A stretch of DNA of 37,960 nt from Planctomycetota bacterium (GTDB lineage: Bacteria; Planctomycetota; Planctomycetia; Pirellulales; Pirellulaceae). The position numbers and the translations under genes are program-made. This document shows positions 8,009-16,487 of this stretch, one piece after another (within the stretch, counting starts at the first letter, position 1; every line of letters begins with the position of its first letter). The notes under the pieces were generated by a model. That model had not been told where the DNA came from and did no database searches. It saw nothing but the letters and a program-made list of their open reading frames with translations. The stretch covers positions 1 to 37,960 of the forward strand of contig JAQCHP010000037.1 in the NCBI GenBank assembly GCA_027619595.1, written 5' to 3'.

Positions 8009-8043
8009 ATTGAGGTCAATCGCCATATTCCCGTACGATGCTA

Positions 8044-8082
8044 ACCAGTATAATCGAGGTGCCCGCCGACGATCGTACTGGT
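8044..8082 (+). promoter_or_regulatory. Candidate promoter/operator of the D-lactate dehydrogenase gene
   Basis: A perfect -10 hexamer TATAAT occurs at 8049-8054, without a good -35. It overlaps the left arm of an inverted repeat, ACCAGTA (8044-8050) and TACTGGT (8076-8082), separated by 25 bases. The arrangement resembles a sigma70-type core promoter overlapped by a dyad operator. It could equally serve as an upstream activator site for the sigma54 promoter at 8008-7993. Confidence 0.35.
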
Positions 8083-8112
8083 CAACCCTAGTTCGAGGAA
8101 TGAATCTTTTCC

Positions 8113-9123
8113 ATGCGCATCGCTGTCTTTGGCACCAAGCCCTACGATCGGACCTTTTTCGAAGAAGCGAACGGAGCGTATCACCACGAACTTGTTTTTC
8201 TAGAGCCCCGTTTGTCCCCGGAGACTGCCATTCTGGCCAAGGACAGCCCCGCAGTCTGCCTGTTTGTCAATGACGACGGCAGTGAAGCGACCTTGAAAGT
8301 ATTGGCGGAAAACGGTGTTCGCCTATTGGCTTTGCGTTGCGCAGGTTTCAACAACGTTGACATGCAAGCAGCGCAGCGGCTTCATTTGCGCGTTGTTCGG
8401 GTACCGGCGTATTCGCCATACGCTGTGGCGGAGCATACGGTAGCGCTCATGTTGGCATTAAATCGTCAGATCCATCGGGCACACCAGCGTGTCCGAGATG
8501 GCAATTTTTCGTTGCAAGGGTTACTGGGCTTCGATATGCACGGGCGGACCGTTGGCATTATTGGCACGGGGGCCATCGGCGCCACCGTAGCAACCATCTT
8601 GCACGGTTTCGGCTGTCAAATCTTGGCTTGCGACAAGCGGGAAAACGGACGAATTGTCGAACTTGGTGGCCATTATGTCGATTTTGCGAGAATCTGGCGT
8701 GATTCGGATATTATTACGTTGCACTGTCCTTTGACTCCCGAGACAAAATATTTGGTGAATGCCGACACGATTGAGCACATGCGGAGGGGTGTCATGTTGA
8801 TCAACACCAGTCGCGGAGCGGTGGTCGACACGCGGGCTGTTTTGGCCGGGCTCAAGTCGGGAAAAATCGGCAGTTTGGGACTGGATGTCTACGAGGAAGA
8901 AGCGGATCTTTTTTTTGAGGACTTGTCAGAGCACGGTATCGACGACGACCTCTTGGCGCGACTTACCACGTTTCCGAACGTCTTGATCACCGGACACCAG
9001 GCGTTTTTTACACGGGAGGCGTTGCAGCAAATAGCCGCCACAACTTTGGCCAATGTCGCAAGCCTCCAGTCGACTGGCACATGTGGCAACGAAATTCATC
9101 TTGAACCATTCCCGCGTCCATAA
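8113..9123 (+). CDS. ldhA: D-lactate dehydrogenase / D-2-hydroxyacid dehydrogenase (LdhA-like)
   Basis: A 336-residue NAD-dependent D-2-hydroxyacid dehydrogenase. The Rossmann motif is GTGAIG (151-156), the substrate-binding Arg lies in NTSRGAVVD (Arg234), a conserved acidic residue lies in DVYEEEAD (about 259-265), and the catalytic His is His295 in the motif TGHQAFFT. That last motif, with the early RCAGFNNVD block, is typical of fermentative D-lactate dehydrogenases such as E. coli LdhA, which reduce pyruvate to D-lactate and regenerate NAD. It is followed after 18 bases by a pyruvate-decarboxylase-like gene, so both probably share a transcript and compete for pyruvate. Its ATG follows a CGAGGAATGAATC leader with a weak ribosome site. 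Confidence 0.9.
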   Translation: MRIAVFGTKPYDRTFFEEANGAYHHELVFLEPRLSPETAILAKDSPAVCLFVNDDGSEATLKVLAENGVRLLALRCAGFNNVDMQAAQRLHLRVVRVPAYSPYAVAEHTVALMLALNRQIHRAHQRVRDGNFSLQGLLGFDMHGRTVGIIGTGAIGATVATILHGFGCQILACDKRENGRIVELGGHYVDFARIWRDSDIITLHCPLTPETKYLVNADTIEHMRRGVMLINTSRGAVVDTRAVLAGLKSGKIGSLGLDVYEEEADLFFEDLSEHGIDDDLLARLTTFPNVLITGHQAFFTREALQQIAATTLANVASLQSTGTCGNEIHLEPFPRP

Positions 9124-9141
9124 AGCAGGTGACTTGTCGCA

Positions 9142-10803
9142 ATGAATTCTTCTCTCACGACCGACCAACCCCTGTCCATCGGCCAATACCTAATCCAACG
9201 CTTACACGACTTCGGCATCCGCGACGTATTTGGCATTCCCGGTGATTACATCCTGCAATTCTATACGATGCTTGAGCAAAGTCCGCTCCGTGTGATCGGT
9301 ACAACTCGAGAAGACTGCGCCGGGTTTGCAGCGGATGCCTACGCACGCGTGCATGGAATGGGAGCCGTCTGTGTAACCTATTGCGTCGGAGGCCTCAGTA
9401 TTTGTAATTCGGTCGCAGGTGCCTATGCCGAGAAGTCTCCCCTTGTGGTGATCAGTGGAGCTCCTGGTTTGCGGGAACGAACGAATAGTCCCTTGTTGCA
9501 TCACATGGTGAGAGACTTTCGCACGCAGCTCGATGTGATGGAAAAACTATGTGTCACGTGTACAGACCTTTCCGATCCTACGACCGCGTTCCGAGAGATT
9601 GATCGTGTTTTGGATACCTGCGCTAGAATCAAGCGGCCGGTATTCATCGAAATTCCACGGGACATGGTCGACGTCGTCCCTCAAAGCGGACACGCTTACC
9701 AACATATCGTTCACGCTACTGATCCGGCTGCAATGATCGAAGCGGTGGACGAAGCTTGCCACTTGTTGCAGAATGCGAAAAAGCCACTGATTCTGGCAGG
9801 CATCGAAATCCATCGGTTCGGTTTGCAGGATCAATTGTTGGAGTTGGCGGAAAAGTTGCAGATCCCCATTGCCACCACGCTCTTGGGAAAGAGCGTTATT
9901 GGCGAAACCCACCCTCTGTTTGCCGGCATTTACGAAGGGGCAATGGGACGCGATGCCGTGACGCGATTTGTCGAGGAAAGTGACTGCGTGCTGGTGCTAG
10001 GCGCCTTCATGACGGACATTAATCTCGGAATTTTTACGGCCAATTTGGATCCGGCTCGGTGTATCTATGCCACCAGCGAGAAGTTGCGGATCCGACATCA
10101 TCACTATCACGACGTCGTGTTGGGCGATTTTATCCAGGCGATTTCCGCACGGCGCCCTGTGCTTCCTGTCCGATCCCTCCCCGAATCGATTCAAGCACAT
10201 CCGCCTCACTACAAAATGGTACCGGATGCTCCCATTCAAATCATTCGCTTAGTTGCCAGATTGAATCAACAGTTGGATGAATCTACGGTAGTCATAGCCG
10301 ACATTGGTGACTCGCTATTTGCTGCTACGGAGCTCGTCATCCATGCTCGGACCGAATTTCTGAGCCCCGCCTACTACACGTCGATGGGCTTTTCTGTGCC
10401 GGCCGCCTTAGGTGTGCAGGTGGCGCGGCCTGAAGCGCGCGTGGTTGTTATTTGCGGGGACGGAGCGTTTCAAATGACTGGTATGGAACTGTCAAACATG
10501 GTGCGCCACGGCTTCGACCCCATCGTGATCGTGCTTGACAATGGCGGATACGGTACCGAACGTATGCTGCACGACGGGACATGGAAATTCAACGATATTC
10601 ACCCATGGCGCTACCATGCGCTACCCCAGTTGCTCGGCGGCGGTCGTGGTTACGAAGTGCGCACCGAGCAGGAATTCGACGTTGCGCTGACGGACGCGTG
10701 GGCCAATCGCCGAGAGCCCAGCATCCTGCATGTCTATCTGTCGCCCCATGACCATAGCCAACCGTTACAAAGGTTGGCCGAAAGGTTAGGCAAACACGTT
10801 TAG
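9142..10803 (+). CDS. Thiamine-diphosphate 2-oxoacid decarboxylase (pyruvate/indolepyruvate decarboxylase-like)
   Basis: A 553-residue ThDP enzyme of the decarboxylase type. It has the conserved cofactor-activating Glu57 ([16 protein letters not shown]), the paired histidines His120-His121 (SPLLHHMV) that mark pyruvate and indolepyruvate decarboxylases, and the C-terminal ThDP/Mg motif [15 protein letters not shown] ending in LDNGGYGTE. It would convert a 2-oxoacid, probably pyruvate, to an aldehyde and CO2, the first step of ethanol formation. No alcohol dehydrogenase gene is in the window. Coupling with the LdhA-like gene supports pyruvate rather than indolepyruvate as substrate, but specificity cannot be read from the sequence with certainty. 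Confidence 0.85.
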   Translation: MNSSLTTDQPLSIGQYLIQRLHDFGIRDVFGIPGDYILQFYTMLEQSPLRVIGTTREDCAGFAADAYARVHGMGAVCVTYCVGGLSICNSVAGAYAEKSPLVVISGAPGLRERTNSPLLHHMVRDFRTQLDVMEKLCVTCTDLSDPTTAFREIDRVLDTCARIKRPVFIEIPRDMVDVVPQSGHAYQHIVHATDPAAMIEAVDEACHLLQNAKKPLILAGIEIHRFGLQDQLLELAEKLQIPIATTLLGKSVIGETHPLFAGIYEGAMGRDAVTRFVEESDCVLVLGAFMTDINLGIFTANLDPARCIYATSEKLRIRHHHYHDVVLGDFIQAISARRPVLPVRSLPESIQAHPPHYKMVPDAPIQIIRLVARLNQQLDESTVVIADIGDSLFAATELVIHARTEFLSPAYYTSMGFSVPAALGVQVARPEARVVVICGDGAFQMTGMELSNMVRHGFDPIVIVLDNGGYGTERMLHDGTWKFNDIHPWRYHALPQLLGGGRGYEVRTEQEFDVALTDAWANRREPSILHVYLSPHDHSQPLQRLAERLGKHV

Positions 10804-10958
10804 ACCAGCGGAGCCAATCAAGATTGCATTTGCGCGAGTTATTGGGCTTGTTGGAATGTAACCGTTTACGGCCGGTCCGGGCGTTGGAAAGCCCCCGCTG
10901 TCCGAGCCTCAAAACAAATGGGCTAGTAAAGTGCTGGGTCAACACACGCGACTCAGCC

Positions 10959-11996
10959 TCAGGCCGATTCGGCCGCTGTGGCGGTCAGGATGACGCCAGT
11001 ACCAGGCCGAGCGGAAAACTCGCATATTCCTCGATTCACGCGGACTCCGTCGGCAATGTCGGTCGCTAAGAGTGCCGCCCCATCGATATCCGCATAGTCT
11101 ACCCACGGCAATAGTTGTGCGATCGCAGAGATGCCGACGGTCGATTCGGTCATGCAGCCAATCATGGTCTGCAATCCAAGCTCGCGAGCTTCTTGGAGCA
11201 TTCGCCGCGCAGGTGTGATGCCCCCGCACTTCACCGCCTTGACGTTGACGCCGTGAAAAAATCCCTGGCATCGGCGGACATCTGCCGGTAGGACGCAACT
11301 TTCGTCAGCAATAATTGGTAATGCAGACTCGGCGAAGACCTTGCGCATTCCATCCCAATTGTGGGCAGGCAAAGGTTGTTCAATAAACTCCACGCCCAGT
11401 TCCTTAAAGGATCTGGACATTTCGACCGCCTGGTCGGGTTCCCACGCGCAGTTGGCATCTACACGAAAGACGGCGTCTGTTTGTTCTCTTAGCGCACGTA
11501 CGAGTTGCAAATCATCGCTTGTGCCAAGTTTAATTTTATAGATCGGCCAACCTGGTGCTGCGCGCAATTTCGACACCATCTTATCAGGTGTGTCAATGCC
11601 AATGGTGTAGCTGCTCTTGGCGGGGCGATCCAGCGAATCTCCCCATCGCTGATACACTCGCTTGCCAGCGAGGCGTCCGGCTAAGTCCTGCGCGGCTTGA
11701 TCGAGAGCGCACTGTGCAAATGGGCAATTCGCTAGTGCAGGATGGACTTGATCCCATAATCGTTCCGGGTCGGTCGCCAGCGTGTCGTCAAGTTGGCTCC
11801 GTATACCGTCCAATGCCGAGGCCATCGCACTCCACGTTGCATTGTAATAATCGTTGGTTGTTGCCTCGCCAAAGCCAGATTGCCCAGCATATCGCAACTC
11901 CGCGATCAGAGTCTCTTGCACATCTACGGACCCGCGAGAGATGGTAAACACATGTTCCAGCTTAAGGAAATGTCGATGCAAACGAAGTTCCAGCAT
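10959..11996 (-). CDS. Enolase-superfamily racemase/epimerase (dipeptide epimerase / DgcA-like)
   Basis: A 345-residue member of the muconate-lactonizing subgroup of the enolase superfamily. The acid/base KxK motif is Lys154-Ile-Lys156, metal ligands are Asp180 (VDANCAW), Glu206 (FIEQP) and Asp231 (IADES), and a second catalytic lysine lies in NVKAVKCGG (253/256). The set is that of L-Ala-D/L-Glu epimerases and of DgcA, reported as an N-acetyl-D-glutamate racemase. It is encoded 73 bases after a DUF1611 gene, the family of DgcN. The pairing favours D-glutamate metabolism, possibly recycling of peptidoglycan amino acids. A plain dipeptide epimerase is the alternative. Confidence 0.85.
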   Translation of the reverse strand: MLELRLHRHFLKLEHVFTISRGSVDVQETLIAELRYAGQSGFGEATTNDYYNATWSAMASALDGIRSQLDDTLATDPERLWDQVHPALANCPFAQCALDQAAQDLAGRLAGKRVYQRWGDSLDRPAKSSYTIGIDTPDKMVSKLRAAPGWPIYKIKLGTSDDLQLVRALREQTDAVFRVDANCAWEPDQAVEMSRSFKELGVEFIEQPLPAHNWDGMRKVFAESALPIIADESCVLPADVRRCQGFFHGVNVKAVKCGGITPARRMLQEARELGLQTMIGCMTESTVGISAIAQLLPWVDYADIDGAALLATDIADGVRVNRGICEFSARPGTGVILTATAAESA

Positions 11997-12069
11997 TTGC
12001 CACCCTACCGGGAAAAGATCGAGTTACCACTCAAACCGTTGAAACTATGCGAGTCAGCAGCAGCCATTC

Positions 12070-13116
12070 CTACGCGGGTTGGGCGTTAAACTTATCGCGA
12101 GCACTTAGAATTGCATTTATTAGTTCGTCCGACCCATGGCGGAATACGTCGCAAACGGGAAGGTTCAATTCTTTCGAGACGCGTTTCCGTTCTTCATCGG
12201 CCTCCGCCACAGTGACGCGACGGCTATTCATGGCAACACCCACTACCGGGCATGGCCGCCAAATGCCTCCCATGGTCTCAAACATTTCGCGGATAGTCTT
12301 CAAGGGAGGAATTGGAACGTTGTCGAGCCCCGTAACATGGGTGCGTCCGACCTCATAGACAAGAATCATTACGTGCGGGAAACAACCATGCAAAAGACTC
12401 AAGGTAACGCCGGAATACGACGGATGTACTAGGCTCCCCTGTCCTTCCACGACGACGAACTCACGATGTTGATTCTCCTTAACCATCGATTCGGCAGCGC
12501 CGGCGACGAAATCGGATACTAACGCGTCGATCGGGAGCCCGTCCCCTTCGATCATAATGCCGGTTTGGCCGGTAGCAATGAATTTTGCATCATGGCCGCG
12601 TGCTTCCAACGCGCGAGTTAGTTCGACGCCAGCAACCATTTTCCCCACACTACAATCGTGTCCCACGGTATGGACGCGAAAACATTTGTCAGTGAGTCCC
12701 TGACGGCGAGAAACTTTGCGGAAACTGGATCGGCGTACATCGTGCAACTGGGAACCGCTGGCACGCGCGGCCGCGGAGAACTCGGGATCGTCCTGCAGGA
12801 AGTCATGCAAGCCCGACGCCACATTCATCCCGCGTCGGATCGCCTCCAGGATCGTGGCACGCCAGGCGGGTGGAATATTCCCTCCGGGGGGTGCGATTCC
12901 AATCAAGAGCGTGTCGGCCTGCGGAGCATCCGCCAGTTTTGAAACGACCGGAAGGTCTCCTCCCACACCCAAGAGTTGTTGAGACGTACTGCCCGCTTGG
13001 GTCGAATCGAGTAGCGCAACTACATCATCGGGCTGATAGCGAATGACGCACGACGCCGTCTTGGCGGTATGTGGATTCGTGTGCCCCTCGGTAAGAATCA
13101 CTGCGCGACGTGCCAT
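12070..13116 (-). CDS. DUF1611 family protein (DgcN-like)
   Basis: A 348-residue DUF1611 protein. The N-terminal domain has RRAVILTEGH and IGIAPPGGNIPP; the C-terminal domain is P-loop-like, with the TVGHDCSVGKM motif at its start and a VVEGQGSLVHPSYSGV motif later. DUF1611 includes DgcN, reported as a D-glutamate N-acetyltransferase working with the racemase DgcA. The adjacent epimerase gene fits that pair. I started at the ATG at 13116, which has GGAG 10 bases upstream; a TTG at 13131 has no ribosome site. Function is by family and context, not by recognisable catalytic residues. Confidence 0.8.
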   Translation of the reverse strand: MARRAVILTEGHTNPHTAKTASCVIRYQPDDVVALLDSTQAGSTSQQLLGVGGDLPVVSKLADAPQADTLLIGIAPPGGNIPPAWRATILEAIRRGMNVASGLHDFLQDDPEFSAAARASGSQLHDVRRSSFRKVSRRQGLTDKCFRVHTVGHDCSVGKMVAGVELTRALEARGHDAKFIATGQTGIMIEGDGLPIDALVSDFVAGAAESMVKENQHREFVVVEGQGSLVHPSYSGVTLSLLHGCFPHVMILVYEVGRTHVTGLDNVPIPPLKTIREMFETMGGIWRPCPVVGVAMNSRRVTVAEADEERKRVSKELNLPVCDVFRHGSDELINAILSARDKFNAQPA

Positions 13117-13231
13117 CGACGATTGCTCCAACTAATGAGGGAATGTGAGGGAAATTTCAGACAAAACGATAGTAGCATGCGTCGCGACGCTTCTCTAGAG
13201 TGGGACGGTCGTTGGAGCCACCCGGGAGTAC

Positions 13232-16048
13232 TCACTTTTTGGCCGGCGGAGCAAGGTGAATCGTCGGGACCGGCAGGCGTACGATTTCCGGACCGAAGTC
13301 GCTGTGGGCCGCCGACGTTTCCCGGCGTTCCGTCAAGCCAGGACTTGAGGTAGCCGAAGCTTGGACGATGAGTCGGGGAAAACTCGATGCCCGAGTGGCG
13401 TCGTCGGACGCCGGCAGCGGTGGCGTGGACAGTATCGCGGGCAGTGGCGTGGGTAGTGGCACGGGAATTTCTTCCGCCAGCCGTTCTTCCAAAATGGGCC
13501 CTGGATCAATCCACCGACCCGACTCGTCGAGCTGCATCGTACCCAGGTGAAAGTCAAGGCTGCGACGGAGCACTTCGTGGCTTACCCAGACCGTTAAGAA
13601 ATCGTTTTGGACACTCAAGAGGTCCGTGAGAGCGCTCACTAGATCGCGCGCTGTGGTAGCCCCAAACGAGAACTCTTGATTGGGTCGCGGTGGTTCCTGC
13701 AGCCGGAGCCGTGTCAATTCTACTTGCGTTATCGCAACTTGCACCGCCGCTCGACGTAATTCAAAATTCATCTGGTTGACACGTATCGTACGCAGTGAGC
13801 TACGCAAGCCGGCCGCTACTTCGTCCTGGTATCGGTAGTAACGCCGGCGTGCGCGTTGATATTCAATTAACGCTTGTCGGTACGTATTTCTTTCCGAAAG
13901 TCGAGTAATCGGCGAATCAAACTGGATGCCGACCCGCAATCGACCCGTTGTGTCCCGAAAACGAAAGGGGTTGTTGCCGACATTGGATATGTCGCCACTG
14001 AATACGAGGTCGAGGTCACTCTCCAAATCGTCGGCGTGGAACTCGATCAGCCGCCAGACGTCCACCAGGGCGGCGCGTGCATTCATCCAATCGAGTCGAT
14101 ATTGCCGCGCGGTTTCAAGTGCATCCTTCCAATCCAACTGGATGGGCACAAGTTTCAAACTTTCGGTTCTTGCCCTTGCTTGTGTCAACGCCAAGTCGAG
14201 CGAGTTGCTGGTCAATATCGTCAGCTCGTTGGGTAACTCGCGGAGGACGCTTTGTGAAGTCTCTTGCGCCGGCGCCTTTTCGGACAACCAGCTGTCCCGC
14301 AGGTCGGCGAGTCGTTGGTCAAGTCCGATCAATCGATTTTTTTGGTCCCGCAGTCTGGCCAGAGTCGCCTGTAAGATCTCGCTAAGTTCTTCTGGCATCT
14401 GTTGCAACTCGTCTTCTGCCACGAGTTGAGAAGAACTCAGTTCCGTGTTTCCCAGTTCGTCATCATCGGACAATTGTCGACGCAACGCTTGCCATTGGTC
14501 GCGTCGATCGGGAATCGACTTTCGTAACCGTTCGATGTCGGACTCGGCTCGTGCGGCAAGTTTCGTCTCTAGCTGATCTCGCAGCGATTCCGCTTTCGTC
14601 AGCCACTGCCGCAATTCGCCCAAGAGTTCTTGAGGTGGTCGTTCGGTGTCAAGAGTTTCCGGGGTGGCCCGCTCGGGTCTTTCCAGATCGCGAGGAGTGA
14701 GTTGGGCAAGGATGCGACCGACTTGCTCTTGGATTTGGGTAAGCTCGTTTTGCAACGGTACTGTGGCCGGATCGATGAGATCAAATCCGTCCAACAAGGG
14801 ATCGGAAATTTCCAGGGGAACGTGCGGGGGAAGACCGAGGTTGAGCTTGAACGTATCCAATCGCGTAAAATAGGAGGCGTGTAAACTGAGTAAACGACTC
14901 TCGGCGTTAAAGAGCGCTTGGCGGGCCTGCTCCATCTGTAAATAGTCAATGCGGCCCGCTTCGAAAAATGCCTGCAATTGCGCTAAACTGCTGCGAAGTG
15001 ACGCAATATTGGCTTCCTGATTGCGTATGTTCAGTCGAGCTTGCAGTAGGCCCAGGAAACCATTTGCTTCCCCGACGCCCGAGAAACCGTTCAACGAACC
15101 TAGCGTAATTCCACCGCGGGACGGGCCTGTATCCGGATTCAGTCCAGCGAAAACCTGTAAGTAAAATCCGCTGCGGAATCTCTCCATTTGCCGCACATTT
15201 GCCAACAAGGTCCGCTCGGAATACGTCAGTCCCTCAAGTATCCGGTCGCGGCCGGCCGTTCTAAGTAGCGGTTGGATCAGGCTGAAATCCATGAGCGTGC
15301 GCGGATCGTATTCGTTAGGGCCCGCAAATTGCCAGACCAACGAGTTGGCAAACCCCACCAGAAGCTCCGCGCCGGTTGAGGAAAACTTCCGCATCTGCAC
15401 GCCGCGTGATCCGGGAAACGTCGAAAGGTTCAGTACGCTGCTTGACTCGCCGTCGCCACTCCGCAGCCTTCCATCCGCTGTGTACGTCGTAGAATATCCA
15501 GCAAAAAATTGATGATCAAATCGAAAACGTTCAAAGCTCACATCCAGTGCCGAAAGGTAAAGTTCTTCCAGTTGCTGTTGATACACCGGGGAGTGGAGCA
15601 ATGCCAGCGACAATGCACCGTCAGCGTTGAGTACGACCTTGTTCTGTTCGTTCGTAGGCAAGTAAGACTGCCAATTCGCGTTTTCCACCGCAAACGTATC
15701 GCCGTTAGCATGCCAGCGCGGGTATCCCTTCTTGCCGTCGACACAATGCATGAACTGGTGCGACCCTGGATCGTCCGGCGGCATCGGCGGACAGTCGAGC
15801 GAAAACGGGTCATACATTCGCGACTGCGGATCAGTAGCGATCGTGAAATTCTTGAGCGGCCAATTCGTAGCGGCCTGCTTTTCCGCAATCAGGCGGTACG
15901 CATCGCGGTCTGCTTGCGATCGATAGAAGGCTCGGCTGCAACCACAATTCAATAGCAGCAAGCACGTCGCTAAACGTAAGCCGCTCCAGGCACCACGAGG
16001 AAGGCCTCGCCGGGGCGTTCGAGTTGGGGATGGAATTGAAAATGCCAT
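13232..16048 (-). CDS. TolC-family outer-membrane efflux protein with large coiled-coil insertion
   Basis: About 938 residues, roughly twice the usual TolC length. The N-terminus has arginines, a hydrophobic stretch and LNCGCS, a lipobox-like site around Cys35/Cys37, followed by FYRSQADRDAY, a planctomycete-type opening. Paired outer-membrane-factor repeats can be seen (NADGALSLALLHSPVYQQQLEE near 141; DYLQMEQARQALFNAESRLL near 368; SLDLALTQARA near 616; LTRLRLQ near the end). Between about 430 and 615 lies an unusual Glu/Arg/Gln-rich region predicted to be coiled coil. The C-terminal 100 residues are Pro/Ala-rich. I chose the ATG at 16048; a GTG at 16069 is possible. No pump or adaptor gene is adjacent, so the substrate is unknown. 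Confidence 0.8.
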   Translation of the reverse strand: MAFSIPSPTRTPRRGLPRGAWSGLRLATCLLLLNCGCSRAFYRSQADRDAYRLIAEKQAATNWPLKNFTIATDPQSRMYDPFSLDCPPMPPDDPGSHQFMHCVDGKKGYPRWHANGDTFAVENANWQSYLPTNEQNKVVLNADGALSLALLHSPVYQQQLEELYLSALDVSFERFRFDHQFFAGYSTTYTADGRLRSGDGESSSVLNLSTFPGSRGVQMRKFSSTGAELLVGFANSLVWQFAGPNEYDPRTLMDFSLIQPLLRTAGRDRILEGLTYSERTLLANVRQMERFRSGFYLQVFAGLNPDTGPSRGGITLGSLNGFSGVGEANGFLGLLQARLNIRNQEANIASLRSSLAQLQAFFEAGRIDYLQMEQARQALFNAESRLLSLHASYFTRLDTFKLNLGLPPHVPLEISDPLLDGFDLIDPATVPLQNELTQIQEQVGRILAQLTPRDLERPERATPETLDTERPPQELLGELRQWLTKAESLRDQLETKLAARAESDIERLRKSIPDRRDQWQALRRQLSDDDELGNTELSSSQLVAEDELQQMPEELSEILQATLARLRDQKNRLIGLDQRLADLRDSWLSEKAPAQETSQSVLRELPNELTILTSNSLDLALTQARARTESLKLVPIQLDWKDALETARQYRLDWMNARAALVDVWRLIEFHADDLESDLDLVFSGDISNVGNNPFRFRDTTGRLRVGIQFDSPITRLSERNTYRQALIEYQRARRRYYRYQDEVAAGLRSSLRTIRVNQMNFELRRAAVQVAITQVELTRLRLQEPPRPNQEFSFGATTARDLVSALTDLLSVQNDFLTVWVSHEVLRRSLDFHLGTMQLDESGRWIDPGPILEERLAEEIPVPLPTPLPAILSTPPLPASDDATRASSFPRLIVQASATSSPGLTERRETSAAHSDFGPEIVRLPVPTIHLAPPAKK

Positions 16049-16487
16049 TGGATCCCGCACATGGAACACTACACGGAAATCTCTGCGTCCCAGCTTCAGT
16101 CAAAGGGCAGTTTGCTCAGGTCCACGACACGACCTAGCTCCCGACACGCAGCCAGGATTCGGGTTGGGGGCCCCGAATCTGTTCGGATCCGAACTGGAGC
16201 CGTTCTTGCCCCTTTTATCCCTATCGGCAGAATAATCGCTACGGCTTCAGTTTGTTTCTTTCTGGCGGAGCGGCCCTGTGTGCTGTAAGGTATTGTTTTG
16301 TAAAGGTTTACGGTGTTTTGCTGCCAGTGGCGCAAGTTGACGTTAAAGTCTTCCTGGTTTATCCTGCAAGGGATGCTCGCGAGGTCATGCTGTGCCGGCC
16401 CCTCCTGAAATCTGAGGGACCGTCCGGGAAGCGAGTGTCGACGCCGTAAGTTTGCACGATTGGTCAACGGGTGGTTAGGAGCAGGGC
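16049..16487. other. Intergenic region between divergent tolC-like and coiled-coil membrane protein genes
   Basis: This 439-base gap must contain promoters for both divergent genes, but I recognise no strong hexamers, no sigma54 pattern and no clear hairpin. Open frames crossing it (for example 16096-16608 on the minus strand) are low-complexity, Arg/Pro/Thr-rich and without family resemblance. Confidence 0.5.

Noticed and set aside
8009-8020. ATTGA-GG-TCAAT dyad considered as an FNR/CRP-type box
   Set aside because: FNR-type sites have a four-base spacer (TTGAT-N4-ATCAA). The two-base spacer and the position against the -24 element make this assignment unsafe.
10876-10893. GGGC-N8-GCCC hairpin after the decarboxylase gene considered as a terminator
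   Set aside because: The stem is only four base pairs and no T-run follows on either strand.
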